9,574 bases of DNA from CAMTWB01 sp037441775 (GTDB lineage Bacteria; Desulfobacterota; Syntrophia; Syntrophales; CAMTWB01), in contig JBBIRO010000001.1 in assembly GCA_037441775.1 (NCBI GenBank), positions 1 through 9,574 on the forward strand, given 5' to 3'. Positions 1-5,511 of the stretch are shown here, one piece after another. Position 1 is the stretch's first letter, and every line of letters begins with the position of its first letter. Below the pieces are notes generated by a model. It did not search any database. It saw only the letters and a list, made by a program, of their open reading frames with translations, and was not told where the DNA came from. A program made the translations under genes and the position numbers.

Positions 1-5
1 TTCAT
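1..5 (-). CDS. 5' end of an unidentified gene leaving the window to the left
   Basis: Only the ATG (complement of 3-5) and two further bases lie in the window, so the product cannot be named. The call rests on a near-ideal Shine-Dalgarno sequence, AAGGAGGT, on the minus strand at 17-10, with 5 nt between GGAGG and the ATG, and on a candidate promoter further upstream at 71-98. It is transcribed in the same direction as higBA but is separated from higA by more than 160 bp, so it is probably a separate unit. Confidence 0.5.
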
Positions 6-70
6 TCCTACCTCCTTGAAAAAAAATTTATTATCTCCGAAAACAACCATGCGGTAAATATCAAACGATC

Positions 71-98
71 CATATATTAGCAGATGTGATCGCGTCAA
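71..98 (-). promoter_or_regulatory. Candidate sigma70 promoter for the gene starting at position 5
   Basis: On the minus strand TTGACG (98-93) is followed after 16 bp by TATATG (76-71). Five of six -35 bases and four of six -10 bases match consensus. The predicted transcript would start near 64 and have a ~60-nt leader ending in the strong ribosome binding site at 17-10. The leader is AT-rich with an A/T run at 18-33. No terminator-like or riboswitch-like structure is evident in it. Confidence 0.4.
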
Positions 99-105
99 TA
101 TATTT

Positions 106-127
106 CAGAGCAAGACCTGACCCCCCC
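106..127. repeat. Possible dispersed-repeat remnant (AGAGCAAGACCTGACCCC type)
   Basis: The motif AGAGCAAGACCTGACCCC followed by a C run resembles a short dispersed sequence that I recall from the ends of REP-type/transposase-associated repeats in many proteobacterial genomes. It lies in the otherwise featureless stretch between higA and the gene at the left edge. Only one copy is present in the window, so repetitiveness cannot be shown from this sequence, and the family assignment is from memory. Confidence 0.3.
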
Positions 128-167
128 TCTTGGGAGCGAACGGCCTTTGACGACATCCACGATAGCC

Positions 168-467
168 TCATGCTGCATGGGGTCTGACTTCATGGTCTAT
201 TCTGGCTGACGATGAATCCCGCGTCGTCTCAAGTTCGTATCTTGTTTGCAGATTCATCCAGAATTGCGCTGAATTTCCAAAAAATCTTGACAAGCGCAAA
301 GCCGTATCCGCTGTTATACCCCTCTTCCGTAATACAATTTCATTGACCCTGCGTGCCGGCACATGGATTCTCTCGGCCAGCCGGTATTGGCTGATACCCA
401 TAGGCTTCAGGAATTCTTCCTGCAAAATTTCTCCGGGATGTACCGGTGGAAAATCTCTCTGCCCCAT
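168..467 (-). CDS. higA: HigA-type antitoxin, XRE-family DNA-binding protein
   Basis: This 99-residue protein has the typical HigA/VapI start (HPGEILQEEFL, residues 10-20), then an XRE helix-turn-helix (about residues 24-65; GISQYRLAERI, RRVNEIV, TADTALRLSRFFG) and the family's FWMNLQ motif near 70, which is characteristic of the HigA group. Length is normal (about 95-105). It should bind and neutralise the HigB mRNA interferase and repress their shared promoter. The ATG at 467 is preceded by AAGGAGGG with 3-5 nt spacing, and the gene begins 9 nt after the higB stop, so the two are co-transcribed toxin first, the usual higBA order. The family call is firm; autoregulation is inferred from the family. 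Confidence 0.93.
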   Translation of the reverse strand: MGQRDFPPVHPGEILQEEFLKPMGISQYRLAERIHVPARRVNEIVLRKRGITADTALRLSRFFGNSAQFWMNLQTRYELETTRDSSSARIDHEVRPHAA

Positions 468-476
468 ATTCCCTCC

Positions 477-758
477 TTAATGATAATCAACAATTTCGAC
501 ATTGTGCGCATTTCCATCCGACCAGACAAAGCATATCCGCCACTGATCATTTATGCGGATGCTATGCTGGCCCCGCCGATTGCCGCCCAACGCTTCCAGC
601 CTGTTGCCTGGAGGTATCCGAAGATCTTCAAGATCCCTGGCGGCATCGATTATTTCCAACTTCCGCGCCGCAGGCTTCTGCATCGCCTGGGGTAGCACAC
701 TGGAAAATTTTCCATTGAATATCCGCTCGGTTTCCTTGCAACTAAATGACGCGATCAC
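477..758 (-). CDS. higB: HigB-type toxin, RelE-superfamily mRNA interferase
   Basis: This 93-residue protein matches the HigB (plasmid maintenance toxin) family along its full length: N-terminal IASFSCKETERIF, then LRIPPGNRLEALGG (46-59), RRGQHSIRINDQWRICF (61-77) and the C-terminal VEIVDYH. The family cleaves mRNA on translating ribosomes; the basic/aromatic residues of the RINDQWRICF and DYH segments are the usual active-site region. The start is GTG at 758: homologues begin M-I-x-S-F-x-C-K, so this is the only start that gives a full-length protein. No Shine-Dalgarno sequence precedes it. Instead a consensus promoter ends 6 nt upstream, so the message is probably leaderless. The partner antitoxin follows after 9 nt. 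Confidence 0.93.
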   Translation of the reverse strand: MIASFSCKETERIFNGKFSSVLPQAMQKPAARKLEIIDAARDLEDLRIPPGNRLEALGGNRRGQHSIRINDQWRICFVWSDGNAHNVEIVDYH

Positions 759-764
759 GGGATG

Positions 765-793
765 ATATTAACGATGTCCGTTACTAATGTCAA
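765..793 (-). promoter_or_regulatory. Strong sigma70-like promoter of higBA
   Basis: On the minus strand TTGACA (793-788, perfect) and TAATAT (770-765) are separated by 17 bp. Standard spacing places +1 at about 758, the G of the higB GTG codon. A short inverted repeat, GGCTT-ttt-AAGCC (794-806), abuts the -35 box and could be part of an operator for HigA; that role is a guess. Promoter position relative to the start codon is read directly from the sequence. Confidence 0.7.
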
Positions 794-864
794 GGCTTTT
801 TAAGCCGGCCGAATTGCCTCACATTAAAAGTAACCGAAGGAGGTGACATGAAGGGATCGTTGAC

Positions 865-1003
865 TCATATGCACTTGGTTCCAAAGCTCATCACCTCCAA
901 GGCACTCTTGTCCTTCAGAAGTCCAATGACGTGAGCCACCGAATACTTCGGCGGTATCGAAATGCAAAGGTGAATATGATAAACCTCTCCCGTATAATAA
1001 TTG
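865..1003 (-). pseudogene. Remnant of an IS200/IS605-family TnpA transposase
   Basis: The minus strand encodes HIHLCISIPPKYSVAHVIG followed by LLKDKSA (HIH codons at 978-970), which is the Y1 transposase core: the HUH metal-binding motif and the SIPPKYSV...KGKSA block that follows it. The reading frame stops at 867-865, before the region that would hold the nucleophilic tyrosine, and nothing recognisable of the N-terminal half is found upstream, so the protein cannot be active. The recognisable segment ends at the left boundary of the integron cassette (1003/1004), consistent with the cassette having landed in or beside the dead element. Intact TnpA proteins are about 130-150 residues; about 45 are left. 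Confidence 0.72.
970..998 (+). promoter_or_regulatory. Candidate promoter reading into the integron cassette
   Basis: A perfect TATAAT lies at 993-998, 5 bp before the cassette junction. Seventeen bp upstream is only a weak -35 (GTGAAT, three matches). The predicted +1 is near 1005, just inside the cassette, about 20 nt before the first ATG of the cassette gene (1026). Integron cassettes normally lack their own promoter, so a flanking promoter in this position would matter. It lies within the TnpA remnant, antisense to it. A chance TATAAT in this AT-rich patch cannot be excluded. Confidence 0.42.
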
Positions 1004-2036
1004 TTGGGCCAGGCAAGAGTGAGCAATGAACACATCTAAGGAAGAGATGAAGAAGTTCTTTTTCAAAGCCAGCAAGGGGTAGTTTAATCGATGTCTTGCG
1101 CCAGGCATGACGTGCCGGGCTAAAGCGATTCGAGCCCACTCTGTCCAGAACTCGAAGGTTCTCGATCTGCTTTGCCGGAATGATCACGTTAAGGCGATCA
1201 CAAAGAGGATTGATAAAGACAAGGATCCGATCATCTATTTCGACGACGTGAGTCGTAATCGAGCAACGACATTCACCGGCCTGTGTTCCGAGCATGATAC
1301 AGAAATGTTCCGGCCTCTAGAAGCACAACCAATAGACCCAGCAAGTCGGCAACATCTCTTTCTTATCGCCTACCGGGCCGCAATTCGCGAACTGCACGCC
1401 GTTATGGATGGTGCGCGGAAGATTCAGCTGGCCTACCTCAAAAGGGTTGAGGTAGGCTGGGACAGAGGCGATGAGCCGAGTCCGGCTGGTAACCTCGCGC
1501 TACACCATATGATGAAGGCATGGCTCTCTTATCGATTTAAAGACCAACTCGATACCGCTTTGACTGCCGACCGTTACGAATACCTTGAGCATCGTGTGTT
1601 ACATATCGCCCACCATCAACCCACCATCGCGGTCTCATCCGTCTTCTCCATAGACGGTGCCGTCCGGGATGCGGACTGGGTCAGGGTGGCCCTCAATGTC
1701 CTGCCAGTCAGTCTCCAACAAACTATTGTCGTATTCAGCTATCTACCCGTTGACGCCGCTTTAGTTCTCAATGCTCTTGACGGTATCCTAAACTCGGACG
1801 GCCATCGTCAGAAGTATCATCTATCAAAGCTCATACTTAACAACTGTGAAAACTTCGTCCTCGCGCCATCTTACTACGATACTTGGAGTACGGAAAAGGT
1901 GAACGCCGTTACTCAATATTTTGTTCAGACTCTATTTACGGGCAATCTCAATGAGGAGAACGAATATCTTTACCTATTCTAAATGGCCCAACGAGACGTT
2001 CCACCCGACATCGTACCTCGGCGGGTGAACTTGTTG
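1004..2036 (+). mobile_element. Single integron gene cassette (gene plus attC)
   Basis: Cassettes begin with TTRRRY, carry one gene and end with an attC site cut between G and TT. Here GTTGGGC sits at 1003-1009 (core GTTRRRY), a gene follows, and an attC begins 3 nt after the gene's stop codon and ends at G2036. In the excised circle the attC R' box would be G2036 joined to TTGGGC (1004-1009), the exact complement of R'' GCCCAAC (1986-1992). The sequence beyond the junction (TTCGGC, 2037-2042) mismatches R'' by one base, as expected for foreign flank. Length is about 1033 bp, normal for a cassette. No integrase gene, attI or second attC is visible, so it is either a lone insertion at a secondary site or the remnant of a lost array. 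Confidence 0.8.
1107..1982 (+). CDS. Uncharacterised protein encoded by the integron cassette, 5' end possibly interrupted by TAG
   Basis: I do not recognise a named family. From the ATG at 1107 it is 291 residues, apparently soluble, with no signal peptide or membrane segment. Landmarks are AIRAHSVQ (7-14), FTGLCSEHDTEMFRPLE (56-72), FLIAYRAAIRELH (85-97), and NNCENFVL near the C-terminus; the Cys/His clusters near the N-terminus (C3, H11, C60, H63) could bind a metal. The frame stays open upstream only to a TAG at 1080-1082, but beyond that TAG it continues to ATG 1047 (preceded by AAGGAAG) and ATG 1026, the position expected for a cassette gene. The segment between TAG and 1107 adds another Cys (C-x6-C), suggesting that the true protein starts upstream and that the TAG is a nonsense change, a sequencing error or a recoded codon. 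Otherwise translation starts at 1107 with a poor ribosome binding site. Confidence 0.65.
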   Translation: MTCRAKAIRAHSVQNSKVLDLLCRNDHVKAITKRIDKDKDPIIYFDDVSRNRATTFTGLCSEHDTEMFRPLEAQPIDPASRQHLFLIAYRAAIRELHAVMDGARKIQLAYLKRVEVGWDRGDEPSPAGNLALHHMMKAWLSYRFKDQLDTALTADRYEYLEHRVLHIAHHQPTIAVSSVFSIDGAVRDADWVRVALNVLPVSLQQTIVVFSYLPVDAALVLNALDGILNSDGHRQKYHLSKLILNNCENFVLAPSYYDTWSTEKVNAVTQYFVQTLFTGNLNEENEYLYLF

Positions 2037-2042
2037 TTCGGC
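1986..2042 (+). other. attC recombination site of the integron cassette
   Basis: Boxes in order are R'' GCCCAAC (1986-1992), a 5-nt spacer, L'' GTTC-C-ACCCG (1998-2007), a 14-nt loop (2008-2021), L' CGGGTGAAC (2022-2030), a 5-nt spacer (2031-2035) and R' GTTCGGC (2036-2042). L'' and L' pair perfectly except for one extra base, C2002, which is the extrahelical base integron integrases use to choose the strand. Total length of 57 bp matches the short class of attC sites such as those of aadA cassettes. It lies immediately after the stop codon of the upstream gene, the standard cassette layout. The cut is expected between G2036 and T2037. Confidence 0.85.
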
Positions 2043-2081
2043 GCAAAGGAAAATTATGGCAAACCTCATTAGATCTATTGG

Positions 2082-2354
2082 CTACTCGCTCGGCAAAGTC
2101 CACGCAAACGGTAGCTTTTCCAAGCGACACGCCTCGATCCCCAAGGCGATTGCCAGAGGGGTCTTGCCCGTGCCCGTTTTTCCAGAAAGAATCATGGTCC
2201 GCCGGTTGCGGATATACTCGCCCGTCTTTAACTCTTCGATCAACCTCCGGTCAAGATGAAGAGCTGATTCATACTGATACTGCTCGAATGTCTTGAGCGG
2301 CGGCCTGAAGATCGCCCTCACAAATTTGTCCAGCACCTCCGTTGACAGTGACAA
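2082..2354 (-). pseudogene. Fragment of IstB-like ATPase (IS21-family helper protein)
   Basis: The minus strand encodes YESALHLDRRLIEELKTGEYI, then a Walker A P-loop (SGKTGTGKT) and PLAIALGIEACRL, the central part of IstB, the DnaC-like ATPase that assists IS21-family transposases. IstB is about 250 residues; only some 75 are recognisable. The expected N-terminal region is absent, and after ACRL the frame ends in TAG (2082-2084). IstB-like residues may continue briefly in another frame toward 2040, pointing to a frameshift near 2125. No Walker B motif, no istA and no IS ends were found. The upper limit of the fragment (about 2300-2354) is uncertain. Confidence 0.6.
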
Positions 2355-2425
2355 TAGATATTAAAAGCATTTATATGATATAAGGGGCCGGTTTTAATTA
2401 AAGAACAGACCCAGGAGATAACCCG

Positions 2426-3217
2426 ATGCCCGAGCTTCCGGAAGTAGAGACCCTGCGCCGCCAGTTGCAGGCGGCGACGGCGGCGGCAGGGATAACCATT
2501 GAGACCGTAACGATTATTGACAGGAAGCTGGGAGAAATCCCAGACCTTTCCGGAAGCCGGATAGAAGCCGTCTGCCGCCGGGGCAAGGAACTTTCCCTGC
2601 GACTTTCCTGCGGTAGAGACTTGGCCATTCACCTAAGGATGACGGGACGACTGGAATTAAGATGCGCCTCTGCCGAATTCCTGCCCTACACCCGGGCGGT
2701 CATCGGGCTTAACAAAGGCCGGATTGATCTTCTGGATGTCCGCCGTTTTGCCACGATCAAGGTTGAACAAGGCCCGACGAAAGTAGAGCCGGCGGCTGTT
2801 GATGAAATGCTCCTGGGCCCCATCCCCGGCCTCCAAAAGAAAGCGACGGGACGGAAGATTCCCGTAAAAGCCTTGCTCCTTGACCAGTCACTCTTTCCCG
2901 GCATGGGCAACATTTATGCCTGCGAAGCCCTGTATCTGGCCGGCGTTAACCCCTCTGTCTCCGCCTGTCTTGTGACCGGGGTTGCTTGGGAGCGGATCGG
3001 AGCGGCTATTCCCGTGATCCTTAGAGAGGCGATCAACTGCCGGGGGACCACCTTTTCCGACTGGCGCGACCTTTACGGGCGGCCGGGGGACTACCAGAAT
3101 CATCTTCGGGTGTATGCCCGCGCAGGAAAGGCCTGTATACGATGCGGGGCCTTGATCGAGAGAATTAAGATAGGCGGACGGAGCACCTATTTTTGTCCGG
3201 ATTGCCAGGGGCGATAA
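2426..3217 (+). CDS. mutM: Formamidopyrimidine-DNA glycosylase (Fpg)
   Basis: This bifunctional base-excision repair enzyme removes 8-oxoguanine and formamidopyrimidines and cleaves the abasic strand. The 263-residue protein is normal length and complete. It starts MPELPEVETL, giving the catalytic N-terminal Pro and Glu3 after Met removal. Lys54 in RRGKELSLRL matches the conserved beta-lysine, HLRMTGRL carries the void-filling Met72, and DVRRF supplies Arg107/Phe108. The helix-two-turn-helix is at about 145-180 (FPGMGNIYACEAL, with conserved Asn162). The C-terminal zinc finger is C237-x2-C240...C257-x2-C260, with Arg252 in GGRST. The ATG has AGGAG 9 nt upstream. The sodium-channel gene follows after 77 bp on the same strand and may be co-transcribed. 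Confidence 0.97.
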   Translation: MPELPEVETLRRQLQAATAAAGITIETVTIIDRKLGEIPDLSGSRIEAVCRRGKELSLRLSCGRDLAIHLRMTGRLELRCASAEFLPYTRAVIGLNKGRIDLLDVRRFATIKVEQGPTKVEPAAVDEMLLGPIPGLQKKATGRKIPVKALLLDQSLFPGMGNIYACEALYLAGVNPSVSACLVTGVAWERIGAAIPVILREAINCRGTTFSDWRDLYGRPGDYQNHLRVYARAGKACIRCGALIERIKIGGRSTYFCPDCQGR

Positions 3218-3294
3218 ATCGGAAGTTGTCGTGGTGTATCACGGGTAATTCTTTAAAACCAAACCTTAAACTTGCTTTTTGGAGAATGATATTT

Positions 3295-4131
3295 ATGGAG
3301 AAACACAGCGGCGTGAAAAAGAATTCCTGGCGCGAGGCGCTTGCGTTGTATGTTGAAAGCAGGCCGGTGCAGCGGGGGATAATAATCCTTATATCTTTAA
3401 ATGCCGTTATCCTGGGTTTGGAAACCTCGTCCGCGGTCATGGACTCCGCAGGCGATTTTCTGGTAATCCTCGACCGGGTTATGCTCATGATCTTTGTCGT
3501 TGAGATTACCTTTCGGATAATCGCCCATGGCGGCAATTTTTTTCGCGATCCCTGGAGTGTCTTCGATTTTATAGTGGTATCCATCGCCCTTCTGCCCGCT
3601 ACAGGTCAACTGTCGGTCTTGCGGGCGCTCCGGGTGCTTAGAACTTTGAGGTTGCTTTCGTCGGTTGCTCAGATGAGGCAGGTAATCTCGGCGTTGCTTA
3701 CGGCGATACCCGGGATTTCTTCAGTTATGGTTATTCTAGCCTTACTCTACTATGTATTTGCCGTAATCGCCACCAATCTTTTCGGCGGCCATTTCCCCCT
3801 CTGGTTCGGGAACATCGGCCTGTCCATGTATAGCCTTTTCCAGATAATGACCCTCGAAAGCTGGTCTATGGGCATTGTGCGCCCGGTTATGGAGGTATTT
3901 CCTTATGCCTGGGCATTTTTCGTTCCTTATATCCTGATCGTTACCTTTACCATGTTGAATCTCTTTATCGCCATCATCGTAAGCGCCATGCAATCGGAAC
4001 ACAAGACCGAACATGGCGAGACGAAAGAGGCGGTAGCTCATGCCGCGGACGAGATAATTGCCACCATACACTCGGACATCCGGGATATTCGTCTGGAGAT
4101 CAGGGAATTAAAGGCCTTGATAAAAAGGTAG
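3295..4131 (+). CDS. Bacterial voltage-gated sodium channel, NaChBac family
   Basis: This inner-membrane protein of 278 residues should form homotetramers and pass Na+ on depolarisation. Six helices are seen: S1 (27-46, Asn36), S2 (57-76, Glu70), S3 (86-101, Asp91), S4 (105-122) with arginines every third residue (R110, R113, R116, R119), S5 (138-162) and S6 (203-232). The pore loop holds TLESWS (186-191), the BacNav selectivity-filter signature with the ring-forming Glu188. The C-terminus after S6 has a hydrophilic neck (233-250) and a short heptad-like helix (about 254-278), as in the tetramerising coiled coil of the family. The frame is open further upstream to 3193, but that would overlap mutM; ATG 3295 is chosen because GGAG lies 10 nt before it and residues before it are unlike the family. 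An in-frame ATG at 3286 is too close to the GGAG. Confidence 0.93.
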   Translation: MEKHSGVKKNSWREALALYVESRPVQRGIIILISLNAVILGLETSSAVMDSAGDFLVILDRVMLMIFVVEITFRIIAHGGNFFRDPWSVFDFIVVSIALLPATGQLSVLRALRVLRTLRLLSSVAQMRQVISALLTAIPGISSVMVILALLYYVFAVIATNLFGGHFPLWFGNIGLSMYSLFQIMTLESWSMGIVRPVMEVFPYAWAFFVPYILIVTFTMLNLFIAIIVSAMQSEHKTEHGETKEAVAHAADEIIATIHSDIRDIRLEIRELKALIKR

Positions 4132-4244
4132 CGCGGGCTTAGGATACTGGAGGCGGTAAATGCCAAAATATCCTTGACTTATCTTAAGTGTGGAATTCTG
4201 GCAAATCTCTTCCGAAAATAATAGCGGCTCTGGTGCTAATTAAA

Positions 4245-5366
4245 TCATTTCAGCATAGTCAAAAAGAAACCGGCGGCGGCCGCGGTGCCGATCACGCCTG
4301 CAACATTGGGACCCATGGCATGCATAAGGATAAAATTATGCTTATCCGCTTCCCTGGCCACCACCTGGGCAACCCGGGCGGCCATCGGCACGGCGGAGAC
4401 CCCGGCGGCGCCGATAAGTGGATTGATCTTGTTTTTCATGAACAGATTCATCCCCTTCGCTAAAATAACCCCGGCGGCGGTACCGAAGGCAAAGGAAAAC
4501 AGTCCCAGGAAAAAGATATAGAGCGACTGGTGCGTAAGAAATACCCCCGCCGGCATCGTAGCGCCGATACAAAGCCCCAGAAAGATGGTAACGATGTTGA
4601 TCAACTCGTTTTGAGCGGTATGGGAAAGGCGATCCACCACCCCGGACTCGCGAAAGAGATTGCCCACCATAAACATCCCCATCAAGGCCGCCACCTCCGG
4701 AATCAAAAGGCAGATCACCAGGACGGCCAGGATGGGAAAGCCGATCTTCTCCAGTTTCGAAACCGGCCTGAGTTGCTGCATTCTGATCTTCCGCTCTTCC
4801 TTGGTGGTCAGAAGTTTCATGATAGGCGGCTGGATGATCGGCACCAGGGCCATGTAAGAATAGGCCGCCACAGCGGTGGCCCCCAGCAGGTGCGGAGCCA
4901 GTTTAGCAGTCACAAAAATGGTGGTCGGGCCATCGGCGCCGCCGATAATGCCGATAGCCGCCGACTCGGGCAAGGTAAACCCCAGCAGGATTGCCCCGAA
5001 GAAGGTGACAAAAACCCCAAATTGCGCCGCCGCACCGAGCAGGAGCGTCCGTGGATTGGCAATGACCGGCCCAAAATCGGTCATCGCCCCCACGCCCATG
5101 AAGATGAGCGGCGGGATGATCCCCCATTTCGCAATGGCGTAATGGTAAAATACCCAGAGGAGATTGTCCTCCTTCATGAGATCGGCCAGGGGCAGATTCA
5201 CCAGGAGTATCCCAAAGCCGATGGGAATCAACAGCAACGGTTCGTATTGCTTGGCAACGGCCAGAGAAATCAGAGCTATCGCAATGATCCACATCGCCAC
5301 ATTGCCCAGCGTTAAGTCAATTAGCCCCGTGCCGGCCCACACCTGCTGAAAGACGCTTAAGTCCAT
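4245..5366 (-). CDS. oadB: Na+-translocating decarboxylase beta subunit (OadB/MmdB/GcdB family)
   Basis: This multi-pass inner-membrane subunit decarboxylates carboxybiotin and couples this to Na+ export. The 373-residue protein is very hydrophobic and carries family signatures: GAMTDFGPVIANP (93-105), IGGADGPTTIF (141-151, with Asp145 equivalent to the essential Asp203 of Klebsiella OadB), a polar cytoplasmic stretch at 187-207, GMFMVGNLFRESG (230-242), NPLIGAAGVSAVP (315-327) and MGPNVAGVIG (351-360). The ATG at 5366 is 4 nt past the OadG stop, so translation is probably coupled; the frame is open further upstream, but that part overlaps the OadG gene. Which substrate the complex uses is set by the alpha subunit, not in the window; the mutase and epimerase upstream suggest methylmalonyl-CoA or a related malonyl-CoA. 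The gene faces the sodium-channel gene tail to tail. Confidence 0.93.
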   Translation of the reverse strand: MDLSVFQQVWAGTGLIDLTLGNVAMWIIAIALISLAVAKQYEPLLLIPIGFGILLVNLPLADLMKEDNLLWVFYHYAIAKWGIIPPLIFMGVGAMTDFGPVIANPRTLLLGAAAQFGVFVTFFGAILLGFTLPESAAIGIIGGADGPTTIFVTAKLAPHLLGATAVAAYSYMALVPIIQPPIMKLLTTKEERKIRMQQLRPVSKLEKIGFPILAVLVICLLIPEVAALMGMFMVGNLFRESGVVDRLSHTAQNELINIVTIFLGLCIGATMPAGVFLTHQSLYIFFLGLFSFAFGTAAGVILAKGMNLFMKNKINPLIGAAGVSAVPMAARVAQVVAREADKHNFILMHAMGPNVAGVIGTAAAAGFFLTMLK

Positions 5367-5370
5367 GACG

Positions 5371-5511
5371 TTACTTCTTCGCCTCCCTTCCGGGCAGCAG
5401 GACGATAATCTTGCTATACAAAAAAATGCAAAGCTGCAGAATAAGCAAAACGATAAAAACCCCGCTAAAACCAACCACAAACACCTCTACCGCCTTCGAC
5501 CATTCGGCCAT
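5371..5511 (-). CDS. Small membrane subunit, OadG/MmdD family, of the Na+-pumping decarboxylase
   Basis: This 46-residue protein has one membrane helix (about residues 9-32, VEVFVVGFSGVFIVLLILQL) followed by LYSKI and a basic tail ending in REAKK. That layout is the minimal OadG-family gamma/delta subunit, which anchors and stabilises the decarboxylase complex. Its position directly upstream of oadB with a 4-nt gap supports the call more than the sequence does, since such small proteins are poorly conserved. The ATG at 5511 is preceded by AAGGAG with 7-nt spacing; an in-frame ATG at 5517 is only 1 nt from that site and is less likely. The 116-bp gap before it, after the CoA-transferase-like gene, is the largest in the operon. 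Confidence 0.8.
   Translation of the reverse strand: MAEWSKAVEVFVVGFSGVFIVLLILQLCIFLYSKIIVLLPGREAKK

Noticed and set aside
1080..1082. TAG as a pyrrolysine codon
   Set aside because: Some anaerobic Desulfobacterota do encode pyrrolysine, but the protein is not a methylamine methyltransferase and TAG is used as a normal stop for two other genes here. A nonsense mutation or a downstream start is simpler.
915..1295. 126-codon minus-strand open frame overlapping the TnpA remnant and the cassette gene
   Set aside because: It is in a different frame from the recognisable TnpA residues and crosses the cassette boundary, so it is a chance frame.
2342..2384. TTGACA at 2342-2347 with AT-rich sequence downstream as the mutM promoter
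   Set aside because: No acceptable -10 hexamer lies at 16-18 bp spacing; TATGAT at 2374-2379 is 26 bp away and has no matching -35.
4141..4174. Imperfect inverted repeat AGGATA...TATCCT between the convergent channel and OadB genes, as a possible terminator
   Set aside because: A 6-bp arm with a 22-nt interior and no following T run on either strand; too weak to call a terminator.
4530..5315. 261-codon plus-strand open frame rich in His, Gln, Arg and Asp
   Set aside because: It lies wholly antisense to the OadB gene, which has clear family motifs. Its low-complexity composition is typical of the complement of a hydrophobic coding strand.
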